Of a stretch of 64,000 nucleotides of DNA, positions 31,741 to 42,615 are shown one piece after another. This stretch comes from Haemaphysalis longicornis (lineage: Eukaryota; Arthropoda; Arachnida; Ixodida; Ixodidae). The notes beneath the pieces were generated by a model. It saw only the letters and a program-made list of their open reading frames with translations, did no database searches and was not told the origin of the DNA. Position numbers and translations under genes: made by a program. Each line of letters starts with the position of its first letter. Position 1 is the stretch's first letter. The DNA is taken from assembly GCA_013339765.2 (NCBI GenBank), contig JABSTR010001165.1, positions 31,001-95,000 on the forward strand. Reading direction: 5' to 3'.

Positions 31741-33050
31741 CGAAGACAGATGGGAAAATGGCTACTCTTAATACAAATTTACACCGTACAAAAAACGCCG
31801 AGCAGTCACGCACACCGTTTTACCCCTGTATGAACAAACTGTGGCGTAGTTAAACCATAATTAATCAACGCTGCCTGCAATCACAGCGAGCAGTAGAACG
31901 GACAATTGGGCTAGTTGGTAGCTGTTCATCTTGAAGGTGGAAGCGCTCACATAACAGGGACGAAAGTATAGAAAAACACGCGCTTCCACCTTCAACATCG
32001 CAGCGAGGGCTGATACAGATTCTGAAATAGGGCTAATGATGAACTAAGTGATAAGCGTCAGTGATAAGCCCGCATAGTAAGTGATAAGTGATAAGACCGC
32101 ATCATTGCCATGATGAAGTTCTGCTTTCCTCATATCAAATGCATGGGAACAGGACGAGGAGCATATTGATATCATTTTGTTATTATGATACGATTATTAT
32201 TACACTTAAATATCATTTTTAAAAGTTTTCTTCTTAAACCGATGCAATCTACTAACCGATCAATTAACCGATCAAAGCCTGCAGATTGATCGGGTTCAAA
32301 ATTTTAACTGATGACCATCCCTACCTGTTAGCAACTAATGGGCTCCAAATGCGCATCCAAGTGATGAGACGTATACGCTTGAGGTCTAAATCATGTTTTG
32401 AAAGACGCGCCGCTCTGGTGGTAACCCCGTGCTGCTAACACTCACACACCCGGGTGTTCCTTTTCCAACGCTCGCGCTTCGAAGACACGGGGAGCCCCGG
32501 GAGTTTTCTTCCGCGGGCACGGAAAATACATGGAACCCTAGCCACCTAAGCTTCGCTGAAAAGTGGTGTATTCGTGTGCGCTTGTGCATCAGCGTCCATT
32601 CGGGAAAAGAAAAACAGCACAAGGTGTACCCGAACATGCGGATTTGCTTGGATCCGGCTCCTAAAAAAGCGTGAAGAAATGGACGCTTCTTCTTCAGGCC
32701 GTCTCTTCTGCTCCGGCCGGGACTAGGCGGCGGCGGTGTTTCTTCTTCTCGGTAGCGGCGGAGAATCGTTGACCCAGGCCGATGGTTGCAGTGGCAGCTG
32801 TTGGTCCTGCTGCCTGTTATTATTCGAGCCGGCCACTTTGCCTGGCGGCGTGTTTTTCCCTCGCCCTCTCGCGTCTTTCGGAATCCGCTGTCGTTTGTCC
32901 GCCGCCTTCAGGGCAACGCTCCCGGTCGGGCTACTCTCCTGTGGGCCGAACCGCCCTTGTTTTCACTGTTTTCATTCTCTTTATATATATCCGTGCTTCT
33001 GCCTCGCAACAATGTATATATAAACTGTGTGGCTACCGATGGTCAAAAAG
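31741..33050. other. No recognised feature
   Basis: The word GTGATAAG is repeated locally (32049-32092). I could support no gene. Confidence 0.45.
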
Positions 33051-33053
33051 TAA

Positions 33054-33161
33054 AAAAGGGCGCAATAAAATAACCTTCATCCGACGTTTCTGGCGGGGAC
33101 CGTCCTCCGAAACGTCCCCGTCCGAAACTTCGGATTAAGATTATGTTTTTATTGCGCCCCT

Positions 33162-33165
<4 letters not shown>
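33054..33165. repeat. Imperfect hairpin with GGGCGCAATAAAA ends
   Basis: Ends GGGGCGCAATAAAA and its complement close a 110-base foldback with GTTTC-GGACGGGGACG-type inner pairing. It sits against the (TA)n run that follows. Its TA-rich flank and small size suit a Tc1/mariner-type MITE, but the family is not proven. Confidence 0.7.

Positions 33166-33226
<61 letters not shown>
33163..33226. repeat. (TA)n microsatellite
   Basis: About 60 bases of TA repeat with one break. Confidence 0.97.
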
Positions 33227-33227
<1 letters not shown>

Positions 33228-33375
33228 CGAATCAGAATAGGAAATGAAGGGCTCGTTGAAAATAAGACAGAAATAAGGGTTGGCAGTCAAGAAAACCTCG
33301 GAAAGCAAAGGGGAGGATATGGTAGGTTATAGAAACAGATAAAGAATTTAGAAAGAAAGAAAGTGGAGAAAAAAT

Positions 33376-33452
33376 GCCCGCCAGGTGGGATCCGAACCGA
33401 CGACCTCCAGAATACCGGTCTGGTGCGATAACCACTACGCTAACGGCGGGGC
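33376..33452 (-). repeat. tRNA-like block (SINE head or tRNA relic)
   Basis: On - it has a 5' CCCGCCG that can pair with CGGCGGG-like 3' bases, an A-box region TTAGCGTAGTGGTTATCGC, an anticodon-like stem CCAGA/TCTGG and a B box GGTTCGGATCC. Stem mismatches make a working tRNA doubtful. It is probably a SINE head, since no gene-like flanks are seen. Confidence 0.55.
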
Positions 33453-33570
33453 TTTTTTCCCCTCCACTTTCTGGGGTATTTATGTCAATGTAATTTTTTC
33501 CTGTGCTTGGGGGTGGTAGCCAGCGCCACTCCGACTTCTCGGGGTGAAGGGGACCTTCTTTTTAACCCAA

Positions 33571-33619
33571 GAGTCCAGAGGTAGCTTCTTTTTAACGAAG
33601 AAGCTACCTCTGGACTCGT
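33571..33619. repeat. Perfect 20-base-arm hairpin
   Basis: GAGTCCAGAGGTAGCTTCTT and its exact complement are separated by about 8 bases. Confidence 0.9.
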
Positions 33620-33884
33620 TATCGCGAATGAGGCGGTACTACATGTTTGCGGAAGGTGATTTCGTAAATGGAGCTCGAACAGCGAACGAAATTAATTGAT
33701 CAGTCAGTTATGCGAAAGCGAAATAAGTTGTTGCAGCAGCGTAGCGGGCGCGCGCTACGCTGCTCGTTTTTCGTTTTGTTGCTTTGCATCTCTAGCAAAT
33801 TTGGTTTGGCTTGGATTTTCAACACACTGCAATCACTGTGGGCCGACTTCTGCGAGGAGCGATTGGAACCAGGGGGACTCAGTT

Positions 33885-34016
33885 CAAATTAACCGTTCTG
33901 CATGGATACCGATGCGTTCGAATTATCAGTTTTCCACAATTCAAATATACAGGACTGTGCCGGTACCAGGGCGTCAGTTCGAATTAAGCGTAAGTTCAAA
34001 TTAACGAGCTTTTACT
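33885..34016 (-). mobile_element. Tigger-like terminal fragment
   Basis: On - it begins CAGTAAAAGCTCGTTAATTT at 34014, a typical Tigger end, and contains repeated TTCGAATTA/TTCAAATTAA words. No matching left end was found. Confidence 0.55.
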
Positions 34017-34250
34017 GTATATTGCAAGAGGCCTTCAAGGAGTCGTCGTTCGCTAATAGAGCAGGGGAAACAGACTCCTTTTATTTGGTGAACGCGCAGC
34101 CAAGCAAATCTAGCCTCAGCGATGATAATCATCATGTACAGGTGAAGAAGTTGAAGCATTACTGAAAAATACGGAAGGTGATGATGATTACATATAAAAT
34201 TGAAATAAGTGAAATATTGTGACGCGGAGAACTACTGTGCTTACACTATA

Positions 34251-35024
34251 CAGTTGAAACTCGATTTTAGGAAACCCGATTTTACGAATTTCCTGGTTTA
34301 ACGAACAAATTCGAATTCACCTTTCAGTTGTCCGTAGTCTTAATGCTTTTACGAACTCGAAATAACGAAACAAAAGTCGCCGCCAAACCCGATTTAACGA
34401 ATCATTTCGGGAAAAATGATTCATAGAAAAAATTTTTTTTTTTTTCCATATTTATGGCGTCTCGAATTTCTGGCAGTGCGCTGCCAGCGCAGTGCAAGAA
34501 CACGAGCTTTCAGTGTGCCGTTAGCTCGTGTTGCGAGCTCCACAAGCCCGCAACAGGAGCACGAAGAGGCATCGCCCAGTTGTTGGGAGGAGCTTTGTCG
34601 GCGTGGCGAGGTGGCCGCAGATCAGAACTTTGACGATTTTGTGAACGGCGACGAAGACGCGGGCACTAATACAACAGAAGTTCTCGATGGCGAGGAGATA
34701 GTGCAGCTTGTTTCCGGCGCACAATTGAAGAGTCTGAGGATGCGAACGACCCGGATACTGCCGAAGCTCCCGTGCCCACACCAACCGCCGCCGACCTTCT
34801 GCGGCGCTTTGCTGGGGCACACGAGGGTGACGAGGACGCTTTGACTTCACTGGCCAGCCACGCGAGAAGTGTCTGCTCACGCTGCTCACAAAGGGCGCGC
34901 CGACGAAAATCCCAGGCGTTTTCGCGAGGCAAGAAATTTGTCGTTCTCTCGAACGAAATTTGTCGTTCTCTCGATTTTACGAAGTTCCCGATTTAACGAA
35001 ATAATTTGCGGGTCCCGGTGACTA
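34251..35024 (+). mobile_element. Tigger element, deletion derivative
   Basis: It starts CAGTTGAAACTCGATTTTAG after a TA. Both ends hold CGATTTTACGAA and TTTAACGAA words in inverted orientation, and the right end is followed by TA. The interior holds only the transposase C-terminus. Confidence 0.75.
34520..34880 (+). pseudogene. Tigger transposase C-terminal remnant
   Basis: One frame gives CWEELCRRGEVAADQNFDDF and VNGDEDAGTNTTEVLDGEEI, then after a frame change ESEDANDPDTAEAPVPTPTA and RRFAGAHEGDEDALTSLASH. This acidic tail after the DDE domain is typical of Tigger-type proteins. The catalytic and DNA-binding domains are absent. The 21-base duplication around TTTGTCGTTCTCTCGA (34934-34977) lies just downstream. 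Confidence 0.7.
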
Positions 35025-35029
35025 TATGC

Positions 35030-35600
35030 GGTGTGTGTGTGTGTGTTCTAAAGGTGGGCACAAAATAAAAGGCAGTGTGCTTCTTCGTTTCTTAGTCTCT
35101 GCTTTAGTTCTTAGATTGAAAGATGTTATTTCCTCGAAAGTACGAGGAGACAGGCTGGGGGACTAAAGGCTACAAAAGCCTGGTAGAGGACCCAGTTCCA
35201 TTTGGTACAGTTCTATGACAGCACGTGATTGTCGGCGAGAGACTCGATCGGCGGCTGCAGGTTGCGCTGGCCTTCGTGGCCTCCGACACGCAGGCCAGTG
35301 TATGCGCAGGTATGCTGGAACACACGCAGGAAAAGCACGTACATAACGAATGCCCGCCTTGCGACATCTTCACTGCCTGCGCGCGATGATGTGCCGCAGC
35401 GCCCCGTCCGCACTTTGCCTACTCTTGTGTTCGCCATGGCGCTATGCATTCCATGAAAGACCACAGTCGCGTACTGGGAACTTGCCGATTTTCATTGACG
35501 GGGTGATTATAATCATTGTCTGGTTTATATGGCTAATTGAAGGGGAAACGCCGATGACGACGTCCTTTGAAAGTAATGTATAGGTTGAGCTGAAATTTGT
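35030..35600. other. No recognised feature
   Basis: A short (GT)n run lies near 35030-35046. Nothing else is supported. Confidence 0.45.
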
Positions 35601-35604
35601 GGGC

Positions 35605-35852
35605 ATTTGATTTGATTGAGTGATTGTGGGGTTTAACGCGCCGACGCAACGCAGGCGATGAGGCGCGCCGTAGTGGAGGGCTCCGGATTAATTTTGACCA
35701 CCTGGGGATCTTTATCGTGCGCCGAAATCTCGTACACACGGGCGTTTTTGCTTTTCGCCTCCATCAGAAAAGCGGCCGCCGCGGCCGGGAATCGAACCCG
35801 CGACCTCGTGCTCAGCAGCGCAACGCCTTAGCCACTGAGCCACCGCGGCGGG
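35605..35852 (-). mobile_element. tRNA-derived SINE, Ruka-like (copy 2)
   Basis: Same layout as 10383-10612: a tRNA-like head on - with TGGCTCAGTGGCTAAGG and GGTTCGATTCC, the body with CTTTTCTGATGGAGGCG, and an (AATC)-type tail at 35605. Full length. Confidence 0.87.
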
Positions 35853-35869
35853 TTTGTGTGCATTTGTAC

Positions 35870-36430
35870 TGACATGTGCGATACGTCACGATGCTCCGCA
35901 ATAGTGACCGTTGTGTCACGACACGATGTCCGCGAACGGCGGTAGAACCCCGCATCTCACCAACGCGAGGTGCAGAGTAATGATAAGGCTGATATCACCC
36001 TCCTCGTGTACGAAACGGCGGTGCATAAGCAGACAGTATACATTGTTACACGCCGTCGTCCTCAGCCCTCAGCCACAACGGCGTATCGTAGCTCCTCCCG
36101 TAACTGACGGCTAGCAGCCCTCGAGGGGGAGTGTGCGTGTGTGCGAATGCACTCGTCGTCTGCCGTCACATATTCTGCATTCCTATGCCGATTTCCACAT
36201 TTTATGAATTAACCGCGAGTATTGATTGCGGCGTCAGCACCCGGGCATAAAACAACATAGAAAAAGAGGGAGAAATGTGAACGCGCAGCGAAGGCTGAAA
36301 CGACAGAACCTGACATCCTTCGGGGCGATAAGCACGAACAATAGGCTTCTTACTGTGTTAAATGCATTTCACTCCGATCTCCAGTCGCATGTGCAACGAA
36401 ATGAGGATTATGACTGCAGGCTCCTATCTC
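35870..36430. other. No recognised feature
   Basis: I see only short open frames. Confidence 0.45.
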
Positions 36431-36440
36431 ATTCAAATAT

Positions 36441-36536
36441 AGCAGCGCAAAAAAAAAAAAAAAGACAAAGAGGGAGATAAGACGACGATGACTGCAGTGC
36501 TCGTCTTATCTCCGTCCTTGTCTTTCTTGCGCTGCT
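36441..36536. repeat. Hairpin repeat, GCAGCGCAA arms
   Basis: GCAGCGCAA(A)n-GACAAAG and GGGAGATAAGACGA on the left pair with TCGTCTTATCTCC and CTTTC-TTGCGCTGC on the right. The A-run (about 15) makes the arms unequal. It is a small foldback. Confidence 0.75.
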
Positions 36537-36539
36537 ATT

Positions 36540-37100
36540 TTTCAATCATGTACCAATACGCCAAAGTTTTCATCCGGGGGAACATGCAACACTTTCTTAG
36601 ACAGGTGCCCAGTTATGTTTCCCTCATTGCCTCCCGAACCAGCCTGGGCTATATACGTAATGCCGGCAGCGATGCACGTGGTTTTGGTCGGGAAGAGACG
36701 ACGTTTCAAACTTTCACCCAACCACTGCGGCGAGCGGGATCCGAATCCCGCAGCGGGAGGAAGACGCTGACGTCGAGTCCACTACATCTCCGGGAATCGA
36801 GACATATATGTTTGGTGTCTTTTGTTTGCCGTTTCGGAGTATATACTTCTCAGTAGTTCGCGGGCAGTCCAGGGATGCTCTCGCAATAGGAATTCCTTCT
36901 GCAAAAAGAAAATAATTATAATAAAATGCGGTGCTGGTCTTTGGCAGTTCTAGCATATAGTTCCGGGCACTCAAAAAGGACAAATCGAGTAGATGTACTT
37001 TACCAAAAATTGCGGGATCAGGTGGTTCATTCGAAGGGTAGGATAGAGCGGGTCTGGCACAGCAGCCGGTGAGGGATTAAGTAGGGTATAGAGAGTGAAA
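36540..37100. other. No recognised gene; weak tRNA-like patch
   Basis: On - around 36790-36715 a B-box-like GGGATTCGGATCCC is visible without a convincing tRNA fold. Confidence 0.4.
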
Positions 37101-37107
37101 ATTAAAG

Positions 37108-37485
37108 TCAACTTAAACTGAGGACGACTCAGCGAGCACTGGAACGGAAGATGATAGGTACAACATTTATGGACAAGAAGAGGGCGGAGTGGGTCAGGGA
37201 ACAAACGCGTGTTAAGGACGTATTAGTAGAAATTAAGAAGAAGAAATGGACGTGGGCAGGGCATCTAATGCGAAGGCAAGATAACCGTTGGTCATTAAGG
37301 GTAACAGAGTGAATCTCTAGAGAAAGCAAGCGCGGCAGGGGGCGGCAGGAAGTTAGGTGGGCAGATGAGATGAAGAGGTTTGCGGGGACAAATTGGTCGC
37401 AGTTAGCGCAGGACCGGGATAATTGGAGATTAATGGGAGAGGCATTTGCCCTGCAGTGGGCGCAGACGGGCTGATGATGATGAGA
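37108..37485 (+). pseudogene. RTE-like 3' end, 5'-truncated
   Basis: The frame near 37115-37310 reads KMIGTTFMDKKRAEWVREQT then RVKDVLVEIKKKKWTWAGHL and RRQDNRW, with a stop at about 37311. It continues as non-coding RTE 3' sequence to GCCCTGCAGTGGGCGCAGAC and a TGATGATGATGA tail. It is about 85-90% like the copy at 43935 by eye. Confidence 0.8.
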
Positions 37486-38400
37486 GAGTGAAAGACAGAG
37501 AGATGAGAGGGCATGTGGCGAGGGGGAATTGTTAGCTGCACGATCGAAGGTGAGAGCAGAGCACCGGCAGTTCATGGGCATGCGAATCGGGGCACAATAA
37601 AATGGGGGAGGGAAAGGGGTCGGGGGCAGACGCACCCCACAAGGAGTGACTCTTGATGCGCAGTATAGCTTCGCGCACTGTTCAACAAGACTCCACTGCG
37701 TCTACAACCAAGAGGAGGCAGTGAAATCTACTTCGTGGGAGGGGCGGGTGGGGGGAAGCGGCTTGGAGCACCTTCGTTTCTGCGATTTTGCGTATACGAG
37801 CCCGTCTAAGTGCTAGTGTCGCAACTCGTGAACGCAGAGTACAGCGGAGCCGCGGAGCCCCTGTAACCTATTCCAACGTATTCCGTTACGACGAATGCCT
37901 CGCTGGATGGGGCCGCGCGGGTTCAAGGCATCTGCGGGCCGCGCGACCTTGGTGCGCCCCGGGGCGCGTGCGTATGCGCGCTTTCCACGAAAAGCGCCGA
38001 GCGCCTTCGCCGGCGAAGGCTGCTTGCCCGCCGAGCTGGAGAACTCGCTCCGTATACGTACAATCCGCTACACTTTCGCAACATTTACTCGCTGTACACC
38101 AGACTTCCCGACATCGTGCATGCACGCGTACTTGCATCATAGTAAAGAAGAATAAGAAATCAGTCTTTCAAGGTATACGTCAGTTACCTGTCAAGGACAA
38201 CCATGATAGAACTTTATTACACCAGTCGTCGCACAATTCACCTGTAAAATTTCTGCGTTCTAATCATGGCCTGCATTGTCTGCTTAATAAGACCCGTTAA
38301 ACAGGATTCTTCGATAGGGTTCAGCCTCGAGTAGAGTGGGAAAAAGAATCCCGGAAAAATCGCAAAGCCGATGTGTTTCCATTAGGCAGAGAAGAGCGCC
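37486..38400. other. No recognised gene
   Basis: A GC-rich part (37780-38140) carries overlapping open frames on both strands that I take as chance. Confidence 0.4.
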
Positions 38401-38632
38401 TGATATTAGGGGCGAAGCCCCTTAGGGTCTGGGGATGTTGGCGTCTCCTGTCGTCGTCATAATCGTCGTCTTATGTAGTCACGGTACTAATACACCGGGG
38501 TAACTCGTTTACGCCTCGTGCTGCTGCGCTTCGTAACGCGTACTAAAAAAAAAACCACCGGGATGGTCTTTTACGCCTCGTGTTAGAGAGCATCGTGCTT
38601 CAAAGACAAGAGACGTTTACAGCAAAGCTGTA
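38400..38632 (+). repeat. Two more hairpins of the GC-(R)AA-GC type
   Basis: AGGGGC-GAA-GCCCCT stands at 38408-38422, and TACAGC-AAA-GCTGTA at 38618-38632 directly abuts the tail of the LINE copy. They look like ends of hairpin-capped elements, but I could not match either with a partner arm. Confidence 0.45.
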
Positions 38633-38911
38633 TACCGATGATGATGATGATGATGATGATGATTGCTATTGATTTCCCCTTTGTAGCGGGGTGATGACAT
38701 GTCATCTTACCAAAAAGTAGTAATATACCTATGTTTTATACTATTGGCTTAATACTAGCGCTGCTTAGGGCAGGCACAAAAAGCTTATTAGGCACAAAAT
38801 ACTTATTTTTCTATTACAGATGGTAACTGTCCTAGGCAATATTCCCCTCTCTGCTTTTCGCCCGCCAGCATTCCAATCTTCTGTTCGTCCCCTCGACAGC
38901 CTTGAAGTTAA

Positions 38912-40020
38912 AGGAGCCATGAAGAGAAAATGCAAGTTGGTTTTATTCGAAAGATTTCGTGTTTTATAGTGCCCCCAGCGCTTGTCCGGATACAAACGGT
39001 GCTTTATTCACTGAGAAATTAAACAATTTAGGTTAAAATTTTGATTTTCCCGCTCAATCGTGCGTTTTCGTGGTCCCAAATGACATCACAGGAACCGACC
39101 GCTCTGCAGCCTAGAATACCTTCATTCACGCATCCGCCGTACAGGGTAGAGACACGTATACGCTGGCGCCGCCATTTTCGGTTGCTCGATCGCCGCCGAA
39201 GCAAGTCATTGTGTCAAAACCGCGCTAAAATTATCGCCGCAACGCGGTTTACTGACGAAGTTTGAATCATATTGTCTGTTTCGCGTTGCTAGGTCTCATG
39301 GGAAACGAAAAGAATAACGCGTTGAGCCCGTTGGCCCAATTGCGGCGGCACGGGACCGTTCAAAGGTTGTCTCCACCCTGTACAGCGGTGTTGGTTTGTT
39401 CCCGCGTTTCTTTACGTTCTGTAACCTAGATGGCGCCACCATACCGTGGCAAGCGTTTGGTTTGTTTTTGCCCGCATTTAAACCTGGCTTGTTTTTGTTC
39501 TGGGAGAGAATATTCGTTCCCTGAAACAGTGCTCGCTCGACAAATGGGGTCACGTAAGACACCGTTGCTTGCGTCAATCGGCCAGTGTCGTCTGAGACAA
39601 CCCCAGCCCCGTAGTGCTGTGCAGCTAAACCAAGCATGCTGTGCGCAGTACGAACAGCAGAACGCATCAGTACTTCTATGTTTACATGTGCTTTCGTAAC
39701 TTCCACTGTTTGTCCCATCATTCTTATTGCTTTGTAAAGAATGTGCCCTAAATTTTAGCGCAAATCGCTCGTTCGTCTAGTTTGTAAGCTCTACCTAATT
39801 TGCGTCTGCTTCTGCCAGCCTCCGCCAATCGCAGAGCTTAGCTCATGTGACATCATAGGTTCTGTTGCGGGAAATGAGCTGGTGGGTCGCATGACCATTC
39901 CCGGTTTTCCTAATTATGTAGCTTATTTGAGCGAAGTTTACGTTAAAAGTGGTGTCAGTATGATTCTAACGAGACAATCTTTTGAATGAACCAAACTTGT
40001 GTTTTCTCTTCATGGCTCCT
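38912..40020. mobile_element. TTAA-flanked TIR element, AGGAGCCATGAAGAG type
   Basis: TTAA stands at 38908-38911 and 40021-40024. The ends are AGGAGCCATGAAGAGAAAAT and its near-complement, with similarity running about 45 bases inward. The undisturbed LINE copy has a single GAAGTTAACTTCC at this place, which proves the TTAA duplication. The length is 1109 bases with no transposase. Confidence 0.88.
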
Positions 40021-40541
40021 TTAACTTCCTCTGTGCTACCCTTAAATCCTAGGGCTTCTAGAAGCCGAATATTTCTCTCATTTAGATTTGGATGGGTATA
40101 CGCTCACATTCTAACACTATGTGCCGCATAGTTTCTGTTTCTTTCCCGCAGACGACGCATACCCCATCATTTTGTGAATACTTCCTCACAAAGCTCTTAG
40201 TTCGCAGGCAACCTGCTCTAGCCTCAAAAGGCAAAGCACTGCCCTGGGAATTATCGTAGAATTTTTTTTCTTTCTGATGTTCAATTTCTCAGCCCTGTAC
40301 ATCTCTAACGACCTTTTAGCTTCCATTTTTTCCCTCCACTAATTAGTTTCAATCTGCCTTGCCTCTTTTTTGGTTCCCTTGGCTGTTTTGGATTCTCCAC
40401 TGTTGTTTCCGTATTTCATCGTTAGCCTTCTAGTCTTCCTTAACCACTGCGTGTCCACGCTTTTCAACTATAGGTATACCTAAAAACCTTAGCTGCCCAT
40501 CTTCGTTGATCCATTGCTCTCAACCTCCTCTCAAAACATAT

Positions 40542-40755
40542 TGTCACGAGGAGACGAAGGAGGGCGCAGTAGGGTATGCGTCGTTGTGGGCCCGATGAAG
40601 AACGACGAAGAAGAGCTGTGTGTGGGGCGTGCAGCCTGGGCGAACGCTCTACAACAGCTGCCTTGTAAATAATGTAGATAGGTCATCTCGTACTGTAAAT
40701 AGATCGCGTTGTCATTCTCCATGGTTCGCCTCATTCCTTCTGCCACCACGTAACA
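40542..40755. mobile_element. Solo LTR, 214 bases
   Basis: It begins TGTCACGAGGAGACG and ends CCACCACGTAACA, the TG...CA form of LTRs. ATAT at 40538-40541 and 40756-40759 is a 4-base target duplication; the intact LINE has one ATAT there. No internal retrotransposon sequence remains, so it probably arose by LTR-LTR recombination. Ty3- or BEL-type cannot be decided from the LTR alone. Confidence 0.82.
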
Positions 40756-41361
40756 ATATTTTACTCTGGGCTTCTCGAACTTCAAACGAAGTTCAGCCCA
40801 TATCTCCCTGAACTGCTTCGTTAGTTGTTTTTCCATGCGCGCCTAAGGTCAAACGTCCTACCGTTCTCTGGTTCACTTCAAGGCCTGATAGAGCGTCTGA
40901 TTTTAAGCAGAGCACAATATTCGTAAATGTGAGATCCGGAACCATTACTTCTTTCCACATTCCTTTCACTACTTCATATTTGTTATACCCCCACATAGCT
41001 CTGTGCTTCATTATAGCTGCGTTTCGCTTTCCCTTACCCTTAAATTGCTCCTCGTGAGTTCTTAAGTAGTTATCCCCTTCGTTTATCCACACTCCCAAAT
41101 ATTTGTATTCCTTCACTCTGGGTAATTCGCCGTGCTGGATAGACACTGCGTCAGTGGTAGTGTCATTGAAAACCATTATTCCCAATTTTTCTGCGCTAAA
41201 ATTTATCCCGAGATCGGTGGCTTCCTGACTGCTAATATTTATGAGCCGTTGCATATCGATCTGGTTATCAGCTAAAACAACAATGTCGTCTGCGTATAAC
41301 ATTCCCGGAATACGCTGTTGTACCACTTCGCCTGTCAGCATATGGGTTAGGCTGAGCCCTC

Positions 41362-41716
41362 ATGTGCAGTTTTCCCGCTCATGGCAGTCCTTTCAACAGT
41401 GATTACTCTGCAATTTTTTAGCGAAATGAAAAGTTATTTTGCACAGCTAATATTTGGGGTGAATACTTGCTTTGTGCACAGTTTCAAGTCGCGCACGTTG
41501 CGCGACTGGGTTCCTGAGCCACGGGAACTATCCCATAGAAATGCATGGGGAGTTAGATTTGACAGCAAATTGCTGAAAATAATATTCAGAAACCTGAAAT
41601 CTTTTTTTAGCGTTTTAATCTTCACGTTGACTTCTAGCTTTATGCCAAATATCATTTTCCTAAAGTGGTTTTTCTAGGTTCCCGAGAGGTTGTAATTTTG
41701 AGCGAGAAAGCTGGGT
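41362..41716. mobile_element. Unidentified 355-base insertion in the LINE copy
   Basis: LINE sequence breaks after GGCTGAGCCCT and resumes at AATTGACTTCC, which are adjacent in the + copy near 46705. The inserted DNA has no clear TIR, tail or target duplication. Confidence 0.55.
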
Positions 41717-41748
41717 ATGAATTGACTTCCTTCGAGTTTCTTTTCTAA

Positions 41749-42402
41749 CCCCTGTCACACGGCAAATCTAATGTCATTCAAACTGAATGACATTAGCTGT
41801 AAATGACATTCGGCTCGGCCGTGCGGGTCTACACGGCGGAACAAATGTCATTTGATTGTGATAGCGGTGACGATTAGCGAGCTCGCAAAACCGCAAAATT
41901 ACATTTCAAGCGCATATAGAATGTTTTCACACGTAATATTTTTTTTAAAAACGTAACAAAGGAATATTTTTTAAAAATAAAAACAAGAAAACCACCGATT
42001 TAGGTGACATCAGTAGACATCACAAGCTGAGACAAGTCTGCAAAAAATCCGGATTAGGGTAGCGCGCGCACTGGGGACGAGATTTTCTTTTTTGTTAGTA
42101 CTTGCTGGTCTTTCTTTATTAGAACAACAATACAAAAAAGAAAATATAAGTTTACTGACAGTTTTTAGAAACAGTATTCTTTGGTTTGTTACTGAATTTT
42201 CCTGTCTAGGGACGCGCTACTGCTGTCGAGGCTACTCATTCGGCCGCCAACTGAGGTGTAACTGAGGTCCGGGACCTCAGTTAGCCGGTTAATGTCATTC
42301 GCCTTGAATGTCATTCGGTATTCTCGTGTAGCGCCGAATTAATGACATTTAGAGCGAATGACATTTGCTGTAAATGTCATTAGATCTGCCGTGTGACAGG
42401 GG
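41749..42402. mobile_element. MITE with CCCCTGTCACACGG ends
   Basis: The TIR CCCCTGTCACACGG is exact at both ends. A TAA-type target stands on both sides (TAA at 41746; TATAATAA at 42403), and the intact LINE reads TCTAACCCTGCC here. The words AATGTCATT and AATGACATT recur about a dozen times, clustered at both ends. A 3-base TWA target suits PIF/Harbinger, but without a transposase this is only likely. Confidence 0.8.
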
Positions 42403-42615
42403 TATAATAACCCTGCCATGTAAAGGACGAACAGTATTGAGCTAAAGGGCATCTCTGTTTCAGTCCAGGATGGATGTTGACTTGCTGGGCGCATTTCTGT
42501 CCTTCCCATGTAAGGTGCACTCTATTGTCTTTATAGATTGCTATAAGGAACTGTATTAACTCGTCATCTAATCCCTGGAGGTTCAGCATTCTCCACAGCA
42601 GTTCTCTGTTAACCA

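Larger units (their letters stand above)
38636..42615 (-). pseudogene. Non-LTR retrotransposon copy with four nested insertions
   Basis: Pieces align in order, on -, with the near-complete copy at 53334-56885. They cover the (ATC)n tail and 3' UTR (38636-38911), the C-terminal CCHC region (40021-40541), the RT thumb and palm including YADDIVVLADN (40756-41361) and RT sequence up to about motif A (42403-42615). Between them sit a TTAA element, a solo LTR, an unidentified insert and a TAA-flanked MITE. The 5' end is lost at a C-run near 42612. Frameshifts are present; no activity is possible. Confidence 0.85.

Noticed and set aside
33376..33452. Functional tRNA gene
   Set aside because: A and B boxes are present but stem pairing is imperfect, the base before the anticodon is C rather than the invariant T, and there is no proper terminator context. 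Kept as a tRNA-like repeat.
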